Assembly (NCBI GenBank): GCA_905178155.1
Contig: CAJINV010000007.1
Span: 1,310,627 to 1,374,626 of the forward strand
DNA length: 64,000 nucleotides
Direction: 5' to 3'
DNA from: Amoebophrya sp. A120
Taxonomy: Eukaryota > Sar > Dinophyceae > Syndiniales > Amoebophryaceae
A model generated the notes under the pieces. That model worked only from the letters and a program-made list of their open reading frames with translations. It made no database searches and was not told where the DNA came from. Below, piece after piece: positions 35,403-47,002 of this stretch. Every line of letters starts with the position of its first letter. Positions within the stretch are counted from its first letter, which is position 1. The position numbers were made by a program, and so were the translations under genes.

Positions 35403-36257
35403 ATGTTGCTGGTTACGACGAAGACTCACCTGCCGCGCGGGGTCATGCTGACAGCCCTGGCCGTCGTGGGGGCCGCGTATTTTGCGCCCGGCCTTGTGGA
35501 CGGTGTCGGCTTACGTCCGGCCTTGCGGACGTTCAGCACAGAAGATTCGCATGAGATCCTCGTACTCGTTGGACTTGGGGACAAGACAGAGACGTTGCCC
35601 GGGAACACCAGCGCTGCCGAGGCGGCGCAAAAGCTGCATGACATGGCTGCGGGGCTAGCGCTAGTACCAGCAAACGATGCAATTACCTACGGCCTTACAA
35701 CGGTGACGGTTGATAGTCTATTGCAGGACCCTGATCGCACGGTGGGCACTATCCTCCCAACCGGTACTGCGATGATTCGCTTGCTTCCTGGGGGCCCGCT
35801 CTTGTTCGAGGAGATGCCTGCCAATGGTCTCTGGAAGCCCGCTGAAGTGCGGCAAGAGGGCACTTGGGCGGTGCCGTCTGACAAAGAATCTGAAGTTGAA
35901 TTTATTATTCGCACGGTTTTGGGAATCAGCACAGACGACTTGATTAAGGATCGGTACGCCGCCGCAGCTAGAAAAAAATACAACCTGTCGGGACCTAAAC
36001 TCGACCTGTATCTGATGCAGCTGCGCACACAAGCGCAAGCCCATCTTGAGAAGGCTCTTCCGACCATCGAGAAGCAGGAGGAGGAAGACCCAAAGCGCAA
36101 GTTGGACCACCAACGCAAGCTGGTCGAGTTGATCTTTGCGTGGCGGAATTTGAACGGGTCCAAGGGCTGGGAGGGAGATTCAGAGTTCGACAAAGATAAC
36201 AGGCTGATTCAGATTGCCGTCGAATCGATAATGTTCCTTTTCGATGATTATATGTAG
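35403..36257 (+). CDS. Unrecognised intronless ORF with signal-anchor-like N-terminus
   Basis: From the ATG at 35403 the product is 284 residues. Residues 14-35 form a hydrophobic stretch (MLTALAVVGAAYFAPGL) that could be a signal peptide or anchor. A soluble body follows, then a charged helical part rich in Lys, Glu and Gln ending FLFDDYM. The frame is open upstream to 35190, but that part looks non-coding. Codon use is GC-rich in third positions, consistent with real coding. It lacks introners, unlike the surrounding genes, and lies inside the island bounded by direct repeats. No family recognised. Confidence 0.5.
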   Translation: MLLVTTKTHLPRGVMLTALAVVGAAYFAPGLVDGVGLRPALRTFSTEDSHEILVLVGLGDKTETLPGNTSAAEAAQKLHDMAAGLALVPANDAITYGLTTVTVDSLLQDPDRTVGTILPTGTAMIRLLPGGPLLFEEMPANGLWKPAEVRQEGTWAVPSDKESEVEFIIRTVLGISTDDLIKDRYAAAARKKYNLSGPKLDLYLMQLRTQAQAHLEKALPTIEKQEEEDPKRKLDHQRKLVELIFAWRNLNGSKGWEGDSEFDKDNRLIQIAVESIMFLFDDYM

Positions 36258-37001
36258 TGAGGTCACCGAACGGTTCTAACCAGGGAGTTTCTTTGCCACC
36301 TCCCGTGAAAAACGACCGGCAGTTTTGAAGCCTGTAGAGAGTTTTTTTGCATGAAAAAGATTCCAGCGTGCAAGCCTGTTTGGCTTTGTCGGCACCGAAT
36401 CGCAAGCGGATTCTATCGGTCGCCGCTTGAAAAAACGACGCAGGGGAGCCGGCAAAAGGGGCGCCCTTCGGAGGCGCCCACCGCCTTGGTTTCTGGCGAT
36501 TTGGGGCGCCCAAAAGGGCGCCCGAAAAAAACGCGCCCAAAATCAGAACAGCGAAACAGCATGACACGGCCGCGATTTCGGAGCATTTTGGGCGGCCGCG
36601 AAAGCGGCCGCCTTTTCGCCGGTTTCAGAGCCTGGGAAGCTTTGCAAAAAGCGCGGGCGAGAAAAATAAAAACGCAAAAAAGAAAAAGCGCGCCAGACGC
36701 GCAAAGCCAACCCGCATGCTATGGGCCCGATTTTTCCTCGCTTTTTGGGCGCCCCCTGTGGCGCCCGGATTGGCCTCATAGCATGGGGGCTGGCTTTCGG
36801 AAAGGAATTTCAAAAATTTGCCAAGATTTGCGACGCTTATCAGACGGCCGCCATACCGTGGGGCCTAACTTTACCCACGCCGGTATGGCGAGCCCAGAAA
36901 AAGCAAAGCCGCGGCCAAGGCGACGGCCGGCAAGAAAACGCCCACGACCTCACTATCTCCGCCCCGGCGGCTATATTTGGTACTACCCGTGACACGAATA
37001 T
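36258..37001. other. GC-rich spacer with hairpin-forming GGGCGCCC words
   Basis: Contains repeated GGCGCCC and GGGCGCCC words (36460-36540 and near 36750). It also has a larger imperfect inverted repeat: CCCGCATGCTATGGGCC near 36711 against GGCCTCATAGCATGGG near 36771. The 213-residue ORF across it has an Arg/Lys/Pro-biased composition and is probably not a gene. Confidence 0.5.
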
Positions 37002-37704
37002 GTGGGGACCACTGGCGTTCAGTTATTTGTGTACGTACTACGGCTTGGTGACTGGGGAGTTTCGAGACGCTCTAAAGCGGGCCTGGAAAACACCGGTGGG
37101 GACTTTGGCTTTTCCTCCGACGGAGATTCGGCGCGACATAGCAGAACGGGCTTCCGAGGCGCTGCTTATGCTCCGTGTTGATGACGCGGGTCGCGTCGCG
37201 TGTCATGGGGTCGAGGCGAACAAGGACTCCAGTGATCGTGTTTGGAAAGACCTGCGGAGAGCGAGATTCTGGGAAGCGGCGACAGCAAGCCATCTAGAGG
37301 ATATAGAAGCTTTGTTGTCGTCGGGCGTCGATGGTAGGGGGCCCGTACGCTTTTTTAATCGGAAGGGGAGGCTAGCGGAGATCACAGCGAGTCGGGTGCA
37401 AAACGAGCGCAACGAGCCCGCGGGCAATTACCTATGTCGCAGAGATGGGGGAGGTGGACGCAGGGAAGTGCCCCGGACTCTAGTGCCCATGTCTCAGGCC
37501 GACCTTCGCCTTGGGTTCGAGGGGCTGAAGAGCGCTCTGGCCGAGACGGTGGAGGATATCAACAAGACAGTGGACAACCGTTTGAGAAGGCTGAACGTCG
37601 CGCAGAGCAGCAGTGTTGCCGGGCCGGTGCCGGGGATGACGGGTGGGCAGAGGCGCCCCGCCACTTCGGGGCGCTGCAGGCTATCGTCATGCAAAATCTC
37701 CTAA
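37002..37704 (+). CDS. Unrecognised intronless ORF, about 233 residues
   Basis: Starts at ATG 37002 (MWGPLAFSYLCTYYGL), although the frame is open further upstream through the GC-rich spacer. The sequence has balanced composition, with a probable helical section near its middle (LRLGFEGLKSALAETVEDINK) and a basic, Gly/Arg-rich part. It sits in the same island as the preceding ORF and also lacks introners. The end is a TAA after CKIS. No family or motif recognised; it may belong to a mobile element. Confidence 0.45.
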
Positions 37705-39211
37705 TTTTTTCTACCGCGATCGCCTTTCGAAGATTTTGTGTACAACTACAATAACAATAACCAATATAAAAGGAGCACTGCTCCGAAGCAGAACTTTTGG
37801 TCGTAGCAAGGTTGACTTGAAACCTACCGGAGCTTTATTGCGCGCCGCTTCGTGTTTTATTTTTTCTGGCCTAAGCCATTCATAAGTAAAAGTAACCTAG
37901 CCAGGTCTTGTTTTTCTTTTTTGTCGAAGAAGCTCCGACAACGTGGGGCGAAAGAAAGACCATTCCCGAACGGTTTTCAACGGTCGGTGCAGTGGAGTCG
38001 TAATTACCATAGAGCAGCATAGTGACATTTTGAGTAAGTACAGGAAACGTCATATTTGTCATATGGTAGCAGAACGGGCTGCAACATCCTGAGCCAGTTT
38101 AAGTCGTCGAACATGATGTATGTTTACGGCAACAGAAATCCGAACAGTATGCGCAAGTATACGTATTTGACGAGCATGATGTTTAAGATACGACAACAGA
38201 AATGAACAGATTTTGAGCAAGTGCAGCAAGTAGTTTGCTAGCGCGATGCTGCAATAGAACTAAATCAGGTATTTTTTGACGGATCTACCACACCCCTTTT
38301 TTACGCTGTTAGTGTTTTTTTTTGCAACGATAGCACGCTGAATTTTTCTGGACTCCCTGCGGGCCATCGTTTTCGCCTTTTCAAGACGTCAGCGGGGAGA
38401 AACTGCAGCAAAGGAGCAGCACCACGAGTGAAAGGCATAAAAAGCTCGCACTTTTCTTCGTTTATTTTTGTCTTGTCCTCTTAACCTTTTCACGACCTGA
38501 GATTTGTCTTAAGGTCAAAACTGTCATGCTCTTTGTGAGCTCGACCACCCGCGGCCCGTCACAGGACTATAAATCTAGAGCGTAGGCGCACAGTTGCGTC
38601 AAGATCTTTCTAGAGCAAAGCTACTAGTCCGAAGAGAGCCAGTAAGCTGAGAGTTTTAGCAACAGGCCGAGGAATTTAAGCCCCTAGTTTTGTTTGTGTT
38701 AGATTATTATCCTCGTAAGTCTTTCCACACTAGCTTTTATTTTTGTAAGAGCTCTCACACTGAGAAAAAAATCAGAAGATTTTGAGACGCCTCTTGGACT
38801 TTCTCCAAGAAACATCGGAAATCGGAAAGCGGTCCAGCAGCTCACCAATGTACAACCCATGTAGTTCATCAGCCGGCAACCGGCAATGATTTGTTTGGAT
38901 GGTCAATGTTGACCGCAAGAAAATATCGCAAACTGCAACACGAACAGGAGTGCAGCGCTGTGGAGATATTTTAGGAAGGAAGAGAAAATAAAATCCTTGC
39001 GGAAACAAATAAACCGAAGGGCCTTTTCTGCTTTCTGCCGCAGAATGGAAGGGAGCGGGGCCTGATGCACGGTGTTCGTCCGAACAAGTGCTTTCGTCCG
39101 CCTTCCACGTGTTTTCTTCTTCTGAAGACGGACCATCAGTCATCGCCTCTTCAGAGTACCGGGCCAGAAATTACTTTGCTTCAGTGACTGTGCGTCATCC
39201 AGTCGTTTTTT
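37705..39211. other. Non-coding part of the island
   Basis: AT-rich with no supported ORF. Partial internal repetition near 38105-38215 (GACGAGCATGATGTTTAAG and a related block). Nothing else seen. Confidence 0.5.
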
Positions 39212-39680
39212 TGCCGAAGCAAATCCGATCGGATCTTCGACGATATCGGTGCGCTTAATCCGCCTGAGAAGGTGAAACGTGAAGTGAGGATCTTAGCTCT
39301 ATTCATCCGGCGGTGTGCAGTTCTTCGGTTTAGTCCATGATTATTAGCCTCAAAGGAGTTGCGGTTGCGCTTTCCAGTATAGACCAAAGAAGAAATCGGT
39401 GAAGAAGTTCTTCGCGCGACGACATCACGCAAGGATCCTCGGAAATGAATTCGATCGCCGATAGATCTTTGCGAGTATATTCAAAGGGTTTATCACCTGT
39501 CGGCCAAGCGAGGACGAGAGGCAATCGGTATACAACAAGCAGAATTCATATTCATCTCCATCAGGAACGAATGAAAACATTGATGATTAATCCTATCCTC
39601 ATCCTAGTTCTGGCTTTCAGGTTTTGATGTTTGTCGAGAACCCTTCCTACTAGGCTCGCATTGTACTTGTAAGTAGGCCT
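39212..39680 (+). repeat. Right copy of a diverged ~450-bp direct repeat
   Basis: Partner of 34761-35205 in the same orientation. Together they bound about 4 kb containing the two intronless ORFs. They lack TG...CA ends that would mark ordinary LTRs. Confidence 0.8.
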
Positions 39681-40837
39681 GCTGTTTGATTTGCTTGCTA
39701 GTCGTCCTTTGGTACAAGTACAACAAGCATTCGTGTGGTACAGAAAGAAATTTTCCTCGGTCAAGCGAACGCAGTCAGAAATTTACGATCGGTTACTTGC
39801 ATTGACAGCTGCTCTCAACCTACGTTTCGTTGCAAGAATCGTAAAAATTCTGGAACAAGTACTCGGTCGACGATTGCCTTACTGCTCGGTTTTGTCACAG
39901 AGAGAGACTCGTAGAAGTAGTACTTACCCCTTGCTTTGCTCAACAAACCATGCACCGCCATCCATTATGTTTCTATGCGTACAACCAGTACCAGATCGCT
40001 TTCGCTTCTGAACAATTGGTTGCTTGTCTCCCACGAAACAGGTCGGGCGTGGCCTCCAGGCGATGCATTTTTTCCCACCAATTCAAAAACCCCATGCCCG
40101 TTTTTTTTCTCATTTATATAGCATAATTTTTTTACTTTTTTCCAAAAGTTAAAGTCTCACTATGCCGGTCCTTTACCTTATTGCATTCCATAATTTGCGA
40201 TACCAATTTTTACTGGTTGGGCGTTTCTTATTCTTCCTACCATAAAAATTCCTGCACACAGGAGTGTCATAACAATTTTCCAGTAATACGAATTTATTAT
40301 TGCGTCTGCGATGCAAGACAATGTGAGTGTGACATCACATAGGTAGAATTGTTAACCAAGCTATTGCATGAGTCTATAATGCATCGTACAATTTATGTGT
40401 GAAGGTTTGTGAATTTATTTCCGTAGATAGTACAGGCAAGCGGCCTTTCATATTACGGTTGTCTCGCCCGAGGTATTTACTCGATTTTTACAGCTGCACA
40501 GCGAGATTCGATATTTTATTAGTACTGCTTTTTAACCTTCGAGATCGAGATATTTCCAGAAGGATCGAAAAGCTGCAAGTGGACCACCTGGACGAGCTCT
40601 ACTTGCACCACTTGATGTAATAACTTTCGTTTGTATAGTCCGTTTCCACCAGCGCCAGCAATTTCTATTTTTTTTTTACTCTGCTTACCCGGTGGAGGAA
40701 TTGGAGGAGCTTGCTTTTCAAACCAGCACCGGAGTTGTAAAGCCGCAGGGAAAGAACAATAAGAACCACATCAAACAACTTCAACAGCAGCCGATGAACC
40801 CAGTGCCCCTCGTCCTCCTTCTCACGTAGTAGAACAA
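39681..40837. other. Intergenic, nothing recognised
   Basis: Only short AT-rich ORFs. A CTCACGTAG stretch ending at 40829 is a candidate acceptor for trans-splicing before the next ATG, but this is a guess. Confidence 0.5.
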
Positions 40838-43800
40838 ATGGGTGGTTGTGTTGCGAAATCTGCCGGCAAGGCAACTTCCCCCACGGGGATCTTCCGCTCT
40901 TTCTCCAAAGAGAAGCAGGACGATTTGGATGCGCGGACCATTCCGGGCGTCGGCTACCACTTTTCCCTGACCAGTCTTTCCAGCGAGAACATCGGCCGGC
41001 TCGAGGATTACCCCTCCGACCCGGCGCTGCTCGCGCCGGATGACGGCTGGCAGGTGAGAAGGAACGTGTTCCTCGACCCCTTTCCGACCTACGTCTTCGC
41101 CCGGACTCCGGCTTACGAAACGTTGCAGGAGGCGCTGCAGATGTGTATTGTTCTGAAGGGCGGGGGCGTGACAAAAACCGTGGCGGATAGCACGAATGGC
41201 GGGACCCGACTCTTCGAGGTCCGCGCCGGGTCGAAGATGCGACCCAGTCCCCTGGGGGAAATCTCCTGGGTACCCTACCCAACGAAATTGTGCCGGGACG
41301 AGGACGATAGCTATCTGTTGAAACTCGTGGAAGTGCAGTCCGAGATTTCCCACGACCTGTCGCTTTCCCGGGACACGAGCAAGGGTATGGACGGTTTGTT
41401 CGACAATTCTGCTCCGGTGGAGCTCTCCGAGCGCGGCAGGTCCAATATCACACAGAAAAAAACTGGCAGGTCACATTTGTAATGCAAAAAAAAAAAACTG
41501 TATTGCATATCCGAAACAGCATGCTATGGAGCCACATATGACAGATTTTTTTGTGTATTTATTTTTGCATTACAAATATGCCCTGCCAGCTTTTTTCTGT
41601 GTGATATCCAACTCCGCGCGGGCGACCTCGGGGCAGACCCCGTACGTGACGATCATCAAGCCCATGGACGAAGCCACCGGGATCCCGATGCTGCCGGATA
41701 TCCTGAGTAAAAACGTACCCACACCAGAGTTGTAATGCAGATTCGCAAAGACAGGAAGACTTGTAATGCGCATCCCCATGAGAGCCATTTCCAATCGTGT
41801 TTTGGAATTCGTGATGCTGTGAACAGGATGAGCAGCTGGATTTGTGATGCGGCTGCACTTGCTAACCTGCACTACACTGCAGAGCTCAACTTGTCATGCG
41901 TGACTCACAAAACTCCTAGGTTTGTGTTGCAAAATCCTCATCCTAACTCTGGCGTGGGTACGTTTTTACTCAGGATACCGGGCGCGCGGTCCCTACCGGC
42001 GGCGGTGAACGGACCGGTGCTGAACAATATTGCGCCGGGGTCGGATATGGATCTGTCAGGATTGAAATCGTCAAAGTTGAAATGATTTGCCATGCATAAA
42101 ATGCAAGGCATGAAGTGCCTGTCTTGCTGGGATGGCAAGTGAGGCAGATAATTGTGAGCCTATTTAGGGTCGTTTGGGATAGAGCTGCTAAAGGAGCATG
42201 ACAAAAGCAATCTTCTGTGCCCAAACAGCATGATAAATTGGATTCCGGTGGTGCTCCGAAAATTTGTCATGCGCCGCTTTGAAATTGCTCTTCCAACTGG
42301 TATCCATTTTATGCATGGCAAATCATTTCAACTTTGTCGATTTCAAGCCTGACGCTTCCATATCGGACGCCGCGGCGTTGGAGGAATCCTTGGCGCGGGA
42401 GAAGAAGCGGGTGCTGGAAAGCTGGGCGAAAATCGAGCTGGACTTTGCGGCGAGGGCGTGCCCGGTGAAATTGAAAATCCAGAGCCACGACAAGTTCATC
42501 GCGGGGGTCTACGGGCTGGTGCCGGAAAAGCGCCACAATAACAACCCCATTTGGCGAAAGGAAAACACGAATCCCAGTCACAAGAACAGGGAGAGGGGGA
42601 AACGTATAAAAGAATTTGATAGGATAAAATAAAATTTGCAGCCTCTCGCTGTCGTGTGTGACCTTCGCTTTATTTCTTCATTGGTATAATTCGTAAACGA
42701 AGCTTTTATTTTCATTTTCACCGTGCGATTTGATGATGCAGCAGAGCACACGCATTGGTTTTGGTGTGCAAAAGCAAATCTTTTCCGCATGACGCAAACA
42801 ATTCTTTGGCGAGGATGAATCCCTTCTGTATCAAACGCAACGAATTATCCCTTCTCGAACAACAAACAGAAAACGTCTTTCTCTCGCACACCGGCGAGCG
42901 GTGGGTTTTGTCCCGCGTCGCGTGCCCGGAGGCTGGGCCGCTGAACCCCGCTTCTGGCCCGATCATCACGCAGGGGCCGATCACGAACGTGGACAACATG
43001 TCGCCCCTGGTTGACCCAGTTTGGGAGGACCGGTTCGGGATCCGCATCGCGGATAAGAAAGCGCTAGAAGAGTTCCAACCCGGGCACACCAGCAACGGGT
43101 CAGTGACTCCACCGGGAGGAGGAACAACTGCTGCTTCTAACACCGGGACGACCACAACTTCTGCCAACATGCCCGGCGTAATACTATCAACCTCCGCGAA
43201 CAACGCTGGCGCATCGACAACTACAGTAGATCCAAACTACCGTTCGGAGTCGAAGGAGATCGAAATCGCGGGATTGTATGTCGACCTGACCTTCCCTCCG
43301 TCGGACAAAGCGCTGACCGGCACAACTACCCTGGACCACCTGAAGCCTCACCGGTGGAAAGAATTCGAGCCGGTCTGGATGCGCGCGGGGCATCTGTTCA
43401 AGGGACAGTCCGTCCGGTTGTATGAGCAGATCACGCCGCTGGATTTCCAGAGTTACAGCAGTGTACTGGATAGCCAGTGGATCATGGCGGCGTTGAGCAG
43501 CTTGGCGGAGTACCCGAACTACCTGGAAGACAGGATTTTTGTCGACAAGGGGGACACGAACAACCTCCGGGGGGAGTACAAGGTGAACTTGTTCGACATC
43601 GGCATGCAGGAGTGGGTCACGGTCACCGTCGACGACCACTTACCCTGCGACGGCCGGAAATTGTCGTCCACTTTCAACCAGCCACTGTTCGCGCAACCGG
43701 TGCGCACGCAGATCTTCCCGTGCATCGCGGAAAAGGCGTTCGCGAAACTCTACGGCAGCTACTCGGCGTTGGAGCCCGGGCAGTGCGGGTTCGCGTGGCT

Positions 43801-45496
43801 CGCGTTGACGGGCACGACCAGGGTGGAGAGGTGGAGCATCAGCAACCCGTTTTTTCAGCAAAAGGAACAACATTTAGGAGAAGAAGGTACAACTTCTAAT
43901 CCCGCTGGCGCAAACGGGACGAACAATAATGGTGCAACTACGACGACGTCTGCGTCCTCGAGTGGGGCGAACAATAAGAACGGTTCTATCGAGAGAGAAA
44001 ACAGTTCAACATCAGGGATGAACAAAAGCAAAAAGGAATCCAAGAAGGACAAGAAGAACAGAAAAGGATCAGGAACAATAAACACCGGTAGCGACGAAGA
44101 GATTCAGCCCGGCCCGCAGCTTCCGGTTCCGAAAAAGTCGCACTTTTTCTCGCTGGAAAACAACAGCGACCAGCTGGACTACAGCAAGATTTTCGGCGAG
44201 CTCGCCGTGCCCTGCTTTGAAGGCAACCGGCAGGTGTACGCGAAGACGGGTCGGAAGGAGGGGATGGAAGACCTGTGGACCTATTTGGTGGATTGCGACC
44301 GGAAAAACTACATTTTGACGGGGGGGATTTCCCCGCACCGACGGGCGCCGAGCGAAACGTGCGGGCTACTCCCCGGGCAGACGTACACGATTTTGAAGCT
44401 CTTCACCCTAGAGGTGTCCTCCAGCAGACCAACGTCCGCGCAGCAGGCGAAGGAGATCCAGACCAACAGTAGTCCTGCTGGTGGTTGTTCTACTTCTAAC
44501 GGCGCGCAGAACATCAACCAAAAGCAGACCGTCCGGCTGGTGCAGCTGCGAAACCGCTTCCTGGAGTTCGCCTGGCGCGGCCGGTGGCACCCGGCCTGCC
44601 CGCTGTGGTGCAACCTTCCCATGGAAACCAGGCAGCAGCTGGAGCCGTGGACCTTCAATTTCAACGCGGGAAACGACAACAACCGCCCGTCGTCCAGCAA
44701 CGGCGCTTTCTACGTGCAATGGGAGGACTTCGTGTATGGGGCTCTCAAACGTTACATTCTCAGCTGTTACATGAATTTGTCATGCAAAAGCACCATTATC
44801 ATTCTCACGATCAAGCTGCTCCGCATGACAAATTTGCGGAGGGCTAAATAGCACTATACTCCGTCCCAAATCTGTAATGCAAAAGGCGCAATCTTCCTCC
44901 TTTCACTTTTGCCCTTCTTGCATTGCAAATTCATGTAACAGTTGAGAATGTAACGTTTGAGAACGCCATATCGTGTGCGTGTTCCAGTCCGTTGGGGTGT
45001 GCAAGAAGCGGGACCTCGGGCCGAAGCGCGGGGCGGCGATTGAGCACTACCGAAACACGGTGACCTATCCTGAGTAAAAACGTACCCACCCCAGAGTTGT
45101 CATGCAGATTTGCCATGACAGGAACATTTGTGATGCGCAACCCCATGACAGGCATTTTCAATTGTGTTTGGGAACTTGTAATGCTGTAAACAGGATCAGA
45201 AGGTCGATTTGTGATGCGGCTTTCCTTGCTAACTTGCACTACCTTACGGACTGAAACTTGTCATGCGTGACTCACAAAGCTCCTAGGTTTGTGTTGCAAA
45301 ATCCCCATCCTGACTCTGGTGTGGGTACGTTTTTACTCAGGATATGACCGGGTCGAAATTCAAGAGAGCGACGACGGGGGATTTGAGCGCGTCCACAAGC
45401 ATCTCCGCTGGGCCGTCGGGCGCAAGCATCATCTCGCCGGGGCAGCTGTCGCAGAGCCAGGAGGGAAGTCAAGACAACGGGGTGGACACGGTGTGA
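40838..45496 (+). CDS. Calpain-like protein, acylated N-terminus, catalytic residues lost, 7 exons
   Basis: Exons 40838-41445, 41612-41698, 41983-42045, 42368-42575, 42824-44734, 44976-45065 and 45350-45496 give 1,037 residues. It starts MGGCVAKS, a motif suited to N-myristoylation and palmitoylation, so membrane attachment is inferred. The calpain core is recognisable in order. YSSVLDSQWIMAALSSL (about residue 537) stands where active calpains have G-D/N-C-W-F, with Gln in place of the nucleophile Cys. GLLPGQTYTI (about 834) has Gln in place of the catalytic His. QLRNRFLEFAWRGRW (about 896) keeps the Asn. It is therefore probably a pseudo-protease, like many protist calpain-like proteins. 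Five introners and one intron with a 7-bp repeat (GAATCCC) are present. A low-complexity Asn/Lys insert divides the core. Confidence 0.85.
41446..41606. mobile_element. Introner, family 4, compact (161 bp)
   Basis: Starts TATCACACAGAAAAAAACTG and ends CAGCTTTTTTCTGTGTGATA; inverted arms cover about 45 bp per side, over half of the element. Exact flanking repeat TCCAA; removal gives RSNSARATSG. Confidence 0.92.
41699..41977 (-). mobile_element. Introner, family 1, reverse
   Basis: Ends TATCCTGAGTAAAAACG and CGTTTTTACTCAGGATA; flanking repeat CCGGA / CCGGG. Its interior is close to the reverse complement of the copy at 13544, so orientation is opposite to that gene's copy. Confidence 0.92.
42046..42362. 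mobile_element. Introner, family 5 (TATGG ends)
   Basis: Starts TATGGATCTGTCAGGATTG; the right end CCTGACGCTTCCATA is complementary, and the arms extend for nearly 60 bp. Exact flanking repeat TCGGA; removal gives APGSDAAALEES. Confidence 0.92.
42576..42816. repeat. Intron bounded by a 7-bp direct repeat without inverted ends
   Basis: GAATCCC occurs at 42569-42575 and 42817-42823. Removing 42576-42823 keeps the calpain frame (ENTNPFCIKRNE). The ends are neither GT-AG in a usable phase nor TAT...ATA. It may be a worn introner or another intron type. Confidence 0.5.
44735..44970. mobile_element. Introner, single-copy family
   Basis: Starts TATGGGGCTCTCAAACG and ends CGTTTGAGAACGCCATA, with arms continuing for about 50 bp. 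Exact flanking repeat TCGTG; removal gives WEDFVCVFQSVGV. Confidence 0.92.
45066..45344 (-). mobile_element. Introner, family 1, reverse
   Basis: Ends TATCCTGAGTAAAAACG and CGTTTTTACTCAGGATA; exact flanking repeat TGACC. Same orientation as the copy at 41699, opposite to 13544. Removal gives NTVTGSKFKRA. Confidence 0.92.
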
Positions 45497-47002
45497 TGCT
45501 GTTCCTGGTTGAAATAAAATTCTGAATTCTGCGGTTTTATTTTTTTCACAGGTTCCGCGCGCCTCTCGGTCTGTTGGTTCTTCGATTTCATCAAGGAAAA
45601 GACTGAAGCAAATTATGTTTGTAAATTGGGATTAATCATTCAAAAGTGATACTGTTGTTCACCTCCGGCGACAACGTCATGGTCCTTTTATTCCGAAAAA
45701 AGTTTGACGTCTTTTCCTTTCGCTCTTTGCCATTTTGATGCCCTCGTTCTGCTTTTGACTTTTTCCTGTAGTTTTGATGCGAAGTTGTAGCAGCTTTATG
45801 AAGTGATAATGTAGTCACATCTGAATCTAAAGATTCAGCACTACTAAATAATTTTCCGCCTCCTGTGCTTGGCTCAAAAATTTGCTGCCATATGTATCGG
45901 TACACCTCGCACTGTTAAAATTTTCCGCGAAAATGCAGAAGGAATGTACCGACTAGACCAGCCTTGCATATCGATGGTATAACAGATAGTTATCATTTTC
46001 CTCTAACCCCTCGACTTTCAATAAGCATTTAGCAGATCTATTGCTCCACTTTTGTTGCACGGCAAAATCTAATTCAGGAGTTTCTGATTCATTTTTTCCT
46101 TGTAGCAAAAATCGTAGCAAATAGAACCCTGTTTTTTTGATTAAACTCTACTGCTTCTTGAAGACGAATTCCTAGCATTGTTAATACAACACTCGGAGGC
46201 CGCATATGAAACTGGTTGGAAAAATAAAACGTCGCGTTGCTCTGTCTTGTGTCTCTCGGACACAAAATAGGCTAGCAGAGACAAACATAGGTCATGTTTT
46301 AGGAATGTTTGGGGTCGTTTGCCAGGGATGCAGTAGATATGTGTGAATTTGAAACGCCCACTCCATTGTGAATTTCAACAACTTACTATAAAACAACCCT
46401 CTTGGAATATAAAAAAAAACATTAGCCCACAGTGGGTTAATTATCCTGGAGCTACAACGAGGGAGGAACCTTTTTGTGTAGCCGAAGGTTCCATCGTCGT
46501 GTGATGGAACTGACTAGGGTTCTTCCGGTGCGTCATGCTGAGGTCAGTTATCCAAAGTCGTGGCGAAGTGGCCGCGGTGAGTCGAGGTAATTTAATTATA
46601 TCACGGTCCAGTACGATATCAAGTTGACGGCAGAGAGAGCATAAACTCAGCAGATTGGCGGCTTCTGTTTCTGCAAAATGGTCGTGTCTACTAGTAGTCT
46701 CTGCTGTTTTAATAGTGTAATTGCGCTCATCTTCTCTATGTCCTCCTCGTCTTCTTCGTGCTGTTTGTTTTGTTTTGAGCTAGAAAAAAACGACTTCTCG
46801 CTTTTGCTGCAGTCTAACAAGAAACCGAAATAAGTACTTACAGAAGGGACGAGTCAACACGGGACGAAAGGAAAACTTGCACCGTGGCGGGGCTCCTCCC
46901 TCCCAACGAAAGGGCCGCGTTTTGGTGTACCAAGGTGCGTTTGTCTTTCTAGTTCCTTGAAATAGCCCGTTATTTTCATCTTTTTGGTCGTGTCGACAAA
47001 AA
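45497..47002. other. Intergenic, nothing recognised
   Basis: No protein-like ORF on either strand, no introner-type inverted ends and no tandem repeat noticed. Confidence 0.55.

Noticed and set aside
36351-36992. 213-codon ORF in the GC-rich spacer
   Set aside because: Arg/Lys/Pro bias caused by base composition and GGGCGCCC words; no protein-like pattern.
34761-39680. LTR retrotransposon
   Set aside because: The direct repeats are well diverged, lack TG...CA ends, and no gag, protease, reverse transcriptase or integrase motif is visible between them.
40399-40620. 73-codon ORF before the calpain-like gene
   Set aside because: Short, AT-rich and without any motif; not in frame with the downstream gene.
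42755-44851. 698-codon run-on ORF ending after 44734
   Set aside because: Its last ~38 codons run into the introner at 44735; the true exon ends at the TCGTG repeat.
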